Part shown: positions 48,596 to 64,000 of the stretch, in pieces | Position numbering within the stretch: the stretch's first letter is position 1 | Layout: the number at the start of each line of letters is the position of its first letter | Source: Nipponacmea schrenckii | Lineage: Eukaryota > Mollusca > Gastropoda > Lottiidae | Direction of reading: 5' to 3' | Assembly (NCBI GenBank): GCA_030562195.1 | Contig: JAUJPP010000005.1 | Coordinates: forward strand, 40,597,106-40,661,105 | Length of the DNA stretch: 64,000 nt | Position numbers and translations under genes: made by a program | Notes under the pieces: generated by a model | Seen by the model: the letters and a program-made list of their open reading frames with translations, nothing else | Databases searched by the model: none | Told to the model about the DNA's origin: nothing

Positions 48596-49399
48596 CTTTA
48601 AACTGTGGCGATTTATCTGTTATTAACATCAATATTTTAGATTTGAAATGATACATAATAATTTAAAGGATTTGACTGTTAAACATATAATTGCGCTTAT
48701 TATACGCATATTGTACAACGCGCACTTTGCATGCTGTATTTTTGATTTACATAATACTCATTACGCCCTGATTGGTCAATATTTTATCGATCTACCAACA
48801 AGGTTTTTTTTAAAAAATAAGCTCAAGGTCGTACGTGTCTGATCAAGGTCGTTCGTTCACGGCAAGTTTTAAGTTTTCTATTTCTATGTAGGTCTGGTTA
48901 TCTGTTATTGTAATAATAAGATGACCTCCAACGTCCTGATGTTAAAACTAATCTTTTAATAATAATAATACTAGAAGATTATCAAGCCTTCTATTTTATA
49001 AGACTGAAATCGGATTTCTCGAGTCTATTTTAGTCTCAGAATAAATATAAATACATCAGGATTATAAAAGATGATGTAAAACTAATCTATTAAGAAATTT
49101 AACTCCTACACAACTCTCGAATAACAACCTATAGAAATGATATTTCATAATATTCATGTAAAGGAGATAATGACCATCGCATTTTGACTTTTTACTGCCA
49201 TATTTAGACCTTCAAGCCGAACTTAAAGGCAGTGCAGTGTTTTTGTATTATTTAGTACGATTGTCGGGGATCACTGATAACAGCAATATATATCTTTTCA
49301 GTATTCATTCAGATGTATGTTGTTCTTGTAATTTCCATTATACATGTACTTATTTCTTATCAAATTGATAGATACTGAAATGCATATAGTCTCTGCTTG

Positions 49400-49570
49400 T
49401 GGCCTAGGCCAGTGCTTCTATAGGAGAGTATCTCTTATAACTCCTAATACTTGTGACCTAGGCCAGTGCTTCTATAGGAGAGTATCTCTTTGACCTAGGC
49501 CAGTGCTCTATAGGAGATATCTAATCTTGCGACCTAGGCCAGTGCTTCTATAGGAGAATAGGAGAGTATC
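49400..49570. repeat. Short CCTAGGCC tandem repeat
   Basis: Four uneven copies of CCTAGGCCAGTGCTTCTATA then GGAGAGTATCTC. It may be in the SLC26 3' UTR. Confidence 0.8.
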
Positions 49571-49899
49571 TCGTATGACACCCTGAACTAGTCATTTTAT
49601 GACGTAGCTTTCGTAAAGGCCCATTAACATTTTAGCAGCTTTTCTGATAGTGTCGTGTTTGAAACAGTTTTAAATACGGAAACAACAGATATCTGTCTGA
49701 AACTTTGAATGGTGCAAATAGAACCCATTAATGGCCACGATACACTTTTAAAAGCCAGAATATATGAAAGTGTGTCTGGAATACATGTATAACTTGTTTC
49801 TATTGTATATATTATTATATGTAAATATTATGTAAGTGTGAATATTTATTTTAATTTATGTAAATATGTAATTAGGTTAATAAAGTTATCTGAAATAAA

Positions 49900-51099
49900 C
49901 ACAGCTGTTTTATTCTATTTAACTACCAATATTCGAGGTCAATGTTAATAGAATATGCAAGTGTTAGTGGAATGAAATGAAGTTTCTATTTTCACACCTA
50001 CCTATCCGATCTTTCTCCTTAATTTGACAGTTTTGTTGAAGGAAGAATAAATTATTCTGAATAAAATGTAAATCTGTTATTTTTTTTTTTACGTTTTATC
50101 TACGATCTGACATAATTGTTATGAATCTGAAGTTATGGGTCGTTTAATATTCAACCAATCGAATTCCGTGTTCAATAAAATGTGTCTAGAAGTGTTTTGT
50201 TGTCTAGCAGCCTAGAACTGGGGCGGACTCATCGTGAGCTATCCACACTTCTATTTGTAGTATTCTTCCCTCTCATCGTGTCCCAGCCATACCCCTTTTC
50301 ATCTTACTTCCTATCTTATCATGTCCAAATCACACATCCATTCATCATACTACCTCTCTCATCGTGTCCCAAACACATCTATATTCATCGCACTTTCTCT
50401 CTCATCGTGTCCCAAACACATCTATATTCATCGCACTTTCTCTCTCATCGTGTCCCAAACACATCTATATTCATCGCACTTTCTCGCTCATCGTGTCCCA
50501 AACCAGCTATCCATCTTCATCGTCCCACATTTCCCTCTCTCATGTGACCCACACATCATCTACTCTCTCATGTCAAACCACCATTTGCTTCTGCTTCTCT
50601 GTCCCCCACTCCCCTTATCTCATCTCTCATCAGGGTCCAAACCACACCCCATTCATCATATCTCTCTCATGGTCCAAACCACATCCCATTCATTTTACTT
50701 TCCCTCTCTTCATGTGACCGCACAACTCGTTTTCGGGAAAGACTTTTTTTGCTTAACTCTGTCCCCCACTCCCTAGATTGATTACACAGTGGAGAAGATT
50801 TGCTGTACACCATAATTCGGATCCCTATTCACCCTTATCTGACTTATCAGTACAAAAATATTCTCGATTTAAAAATTAACACGTTAACATAATATTTGAA
50901 ACTTGTAATAATCAAAAAAGACGGGATAAATTGATTTAGTTCTCATAAGTTTCAAAAACACAGTCTGAAAATCTACAAAAACACCAATGCTACAATCAAT
51001 TTAGTATCTATACAAAACAATATTCATATATTTATAGAAGTAGGGAACAGCTACATCTTAGACAATCTGAAACGTAGTCATATAAATATCTAAAATTAC
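49900..51099. repeat. Intergenic region with 43-bp CT-rich repeats
   Basis: At 50235-50720 a degenerate unit CTCTCATCGTGTCCCAAACA then CATCTATATTCATCGCACT repeats; three adjacent copies (50360-50490) are almost exact. The open frames in it follow the repeat. No gene is seen in the rest. Confidence 0.75.
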
Positions 51100-51545
51100 T
51101 TTACCACTGATAGAGCTCAATTTCAGCTATCTGCAAAGTCATCTAAATATTTACTTTACCAGCTGATGGAGCTCATTTTCAGCTATCTGTATAGTCATCT
51201 AAATATTTACTTTACCAGCTGATGGAGCTCATTTTCAGCTATCTGTATAGTCATCTAAATATTTACCACTGATAGAGCTCATTTCAGCTATCTGTATAGT
51301 CATCTAAATATTTACTTTACGCTGATAGAGCTCAATTTCAGCTATCTGTATAGTCATCTAAATATCTACTCTACTAGTTGATAGAGCTTAATTTCAGCTA
51401 TTTGTATAGTTATCTAAATATTTAATTTACTGCTGGATAGAGCTCAATTTCAACTTTCTGTATAGTCATCTAAATATCTAGTCTACTAGTTGATAGAGCT
51501 CAATTTCAGCTATCTGTATAGTCATCTAAATATTTACTATACCAG
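51100..51545. repeat. 56-bp minisatellite, inverted copy
   Basis: About eight units that are the reverse complement of the array at 33975-35215, for example TCAGCTATCTGTATAGTCAT then CTAAATATTTACTTTACCAG. It lies beyond the 3' end of SLC26. A single fragment remains at 53036-53090. Confidence 0.92.
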
Positions 51546-51549
51546 CAAA

Positions 51550-53832
51550 ATGATGTTTCTGATTCCGAGGAAACGCCAGTTTTGACCCAAACGCCAAACA
51601 TTGTGTAAGGAAAAGATGGGATTTCTTCCCACATTATTCTCTTAACATCATAAAGGGAAACAACTATTCACGATAAAGTACTCCTAATTATGCGACCGGA
51701 GGTTCAAAAAAATAGATGAGAATGAAAGGACTTTGATTTAGCATTCTGTACCTACTAAATTTTTTCTTAATTCTAGAAAATACTAAATACTACACATAAC
51801 ATATACAAAATAATCATACCTACACAAATAATAATAAAGAATTACTTGATACTCAGTGGCCTAATATAGAATTCTTTAAATTGAAAAAATCTCTTTACTG
51901 CAGGAAAACAGTATAAACAGTCAAGGATATTTAGCAATAACTTTTATACAAAATATGTTATAATAGGTAACAGGTTACTTTTGGATACATGTAGTAGATA
52001 TCATAGAAAGGTCATAGCGAAAGGGAATATTGAATGGAGTACGATGGTTATCACGGCCCACATCCATTAAACTTGTGATGTATTTCTTCTTTCGAAATCC
52101 ACAATTATTGTACACAGTGGTTAAGATTAAAAGAGTCGTGACGAATAAAGATCTACAAAGGTTAGTTGACTATTTAATGGAAGGAAATAATTCAGGTGAA
52201 AACAGTGGACTTACATTAATTACAATATGGACCTGATAGGAAGAGATATCAGATTGGATAGAGGTATAGTTAGATACATAATACAGCAAGCACCTGTTAG
52301 AACATGATGATAAATAGTCAAATATAACTGGCATGAAATAATAGTAATACTGTTAAAACAAACAAATAACTGATTCAATCAAAATAGCAAGCACTGACTT
52401 GAAACTGATAGCAGAGATATCTATATATACAGAGGCAGGTCCCAGGGATGTTATCAACACTACTATACAAGTCATAATGCCCAAAACTGTTTATACTACA
52501 ATAGTATATCCTGAAGGTTCATCATTTCCCTGTCTTCAATCTTGTATATTTCATATTTTTTATTGATATATCATACTTTAAAAACATTGACCCAGTCTAC
52601 TAACTAAGGGTGGTGTTAGAGGGGTAAGGGGACTGACGAAATATTTTCCTAACTGTACCCCCATCCAACATTGTGCCTGATGATTTAAAAAACAACTGGG
52701 TACATTCAGAAAATACAGACGCAGGATAAGTGATGTTTGTTTTTGATTGACCTGTCGATATCTCTCCCACCCTTTATGATTCCAGCCCCTCACTGAGCCT
52801 TAGGCCTTAGGCCTAAATAGACTCTTAATGTATCAAACCCTTATAGAATGTATATTAATACCATTGTTAGATTCCAGTCAGTGCTTCACTTTAATCTTCT
52901 TTAATATCTAGAAATAAATTGCACTAAAAAAGGTCTAATTTAATTATTTTCTACAACTATCATTTCATTATGCTTAAAACACCGGATTAACTTAACAGCA
53001 CTATTTAACAGATTTCAAGTAATTACTTATAGGACATTCAAATATTTACTATACCAGCTGATAGAACTTAATTTTAGCATTTACGATTTACTGCATTGGA
53101 AAACCTGGTTTTAAAAACTCTATAAACTGAACATTATTTTTGTTTTAATTGAGTTCCACATCTCGGCAATTCTCGAATTCTTACTTTAATTTACAAGCAC
53201 TACTTTCAGATTTTAAAGTTGTATTTCACCATATTTCACTTCTTGCCATGCCATCTCATCCTTAATTTTATAATAGTATAGCTTAGTATTCTATATTATC
53301 CTATATATCCAATCTTTATTTGAAGCTCTAGTCAGCTACCTGGCAGGTCTTCTGTCCTCCACAGCTGAATTTGTCAGCCCTGTTTGAAGTAATGCAGTTG
53401 AATTCAAATTATGTGTTTTCTAGAATGTTAATTAGCTAAACACAATCCTCAAATCTTCAATCAACTACTTGGTTGTTGAATATTATATCTTTACTGTTGG
53501 CTTGTCCCCTTGTTTCCTAAAATTTGTATTGTAACCATAACAAGTTGATCAGCTGAACATAATTAACGGGCAACTCTTCCCTCCGTAGGGCATAAATCAT
53601 AAATTGAATTGTAACAGCGAAAGTCAACTAATTTCATGTCTTTTTCATTTCCAAAAGTTGTTTTGTAACCTGTTCCTGTTAATGTTCAACCATATTGAGC
53701 TATATACAACTGGCTGGTCTCCTAGGTTTGTCTTGTCTCTGTCTCCTAGGTTCGCCTTGTCTCCTAGGTTTGTCTTGTAAACTATAATATTGTTTATTTA
53801 CAATCTGTACAACTAAACAACCTAGAGTTCTA
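51550..53832. other. Between SLC26 and DNM1L; possible DNM1L 3' UTR
   Basis: AT-rich DNA. CCTAGG-centred short repeats lie at 53715-53780. On the minus strand AATAAA (plus 53793-53798) follows the DNM1L stop by about 35 bp, with another near 53313. I see no further coding exon. Confidence 0.45.

Positions 53833-64000
<10,168 letters not shown>

Noticed and set aside
52030..52236. Small plus-strand ORF between SLC26 and DNM1L
   Set aside because: It is short, has no recognisable domain and no splice context, and lies in AT-rich intergenic or 3' UTR sequence.

Overview
The window is nuclear DNA of an animal. It is AT-rich, its genes are split by GT-AG introns, and it carries tRNA-derived SINEs, small inverted-repeat transposons and many tandem arrays. 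The gene content (an SLC26 anion exchanger, a DRP1/DNM1L dynamin and a very large low-complexity secreted protein) and the repeats suggest a mollusc, perhaps a gastropod. That placement is an inference; no marker in the window proves it.

Layout. 1-413: unique flank. 414-8930: a 48-bp satellite of about 175 units whose minus strand carries one G-quadruplex motif per typical unit. 10600-17316 (+): a two-exon gene for a predicted 2075-residue, cysteine-free secreted protein with a signal peptide, eight furin-type sites and four copies of a ~40-residue module. I do not recognise the family, and it is the best candidate here for something undescribed. 18087-18482: a hAT-like MITE. 18717-20425: a 32-bp satellite, broken by a ~1.1-kb PIF/Harbinger-like element (20434-21533) that carries a decayed MADF/Myb-like coding remnant. 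22-33 kb: SINE, MITE and minisatellite sequence, with the two upstream candidate first exons of the next gene.

27433-48037 (+): an SLC26-family anion transporter, completely traceable through 18 shared exons, with three candidate alternative first exons that all end in the same splice phase. Its intron 1 holds a 56-bp minisatellite (33975-35215). The same repeat returns in inverted orientation beyond the gene (51100-51545). The introns also hold a SINE with a perfect 15-bp target duplication, two MITEs and short arrays.

53833-64000 (-): DNM1L/DRP1, the mitochondrial and peroxisomal fission GTPase. Fourteen exons cover G3 to the C-terminus; the start of the GTPase domain lies past the right edge. 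It has one apparent single-base frameshift (about 60629), a splice donor tandemly copied four times (61645-61771), a 73-bp array in an intron (56580-58610), and a changed PKA-site context.

SLC26 and DNM1L converge tail to tail across about 4-6 kb of repeat-rich DNA. Nothing in the sequence links the three genes functionally.
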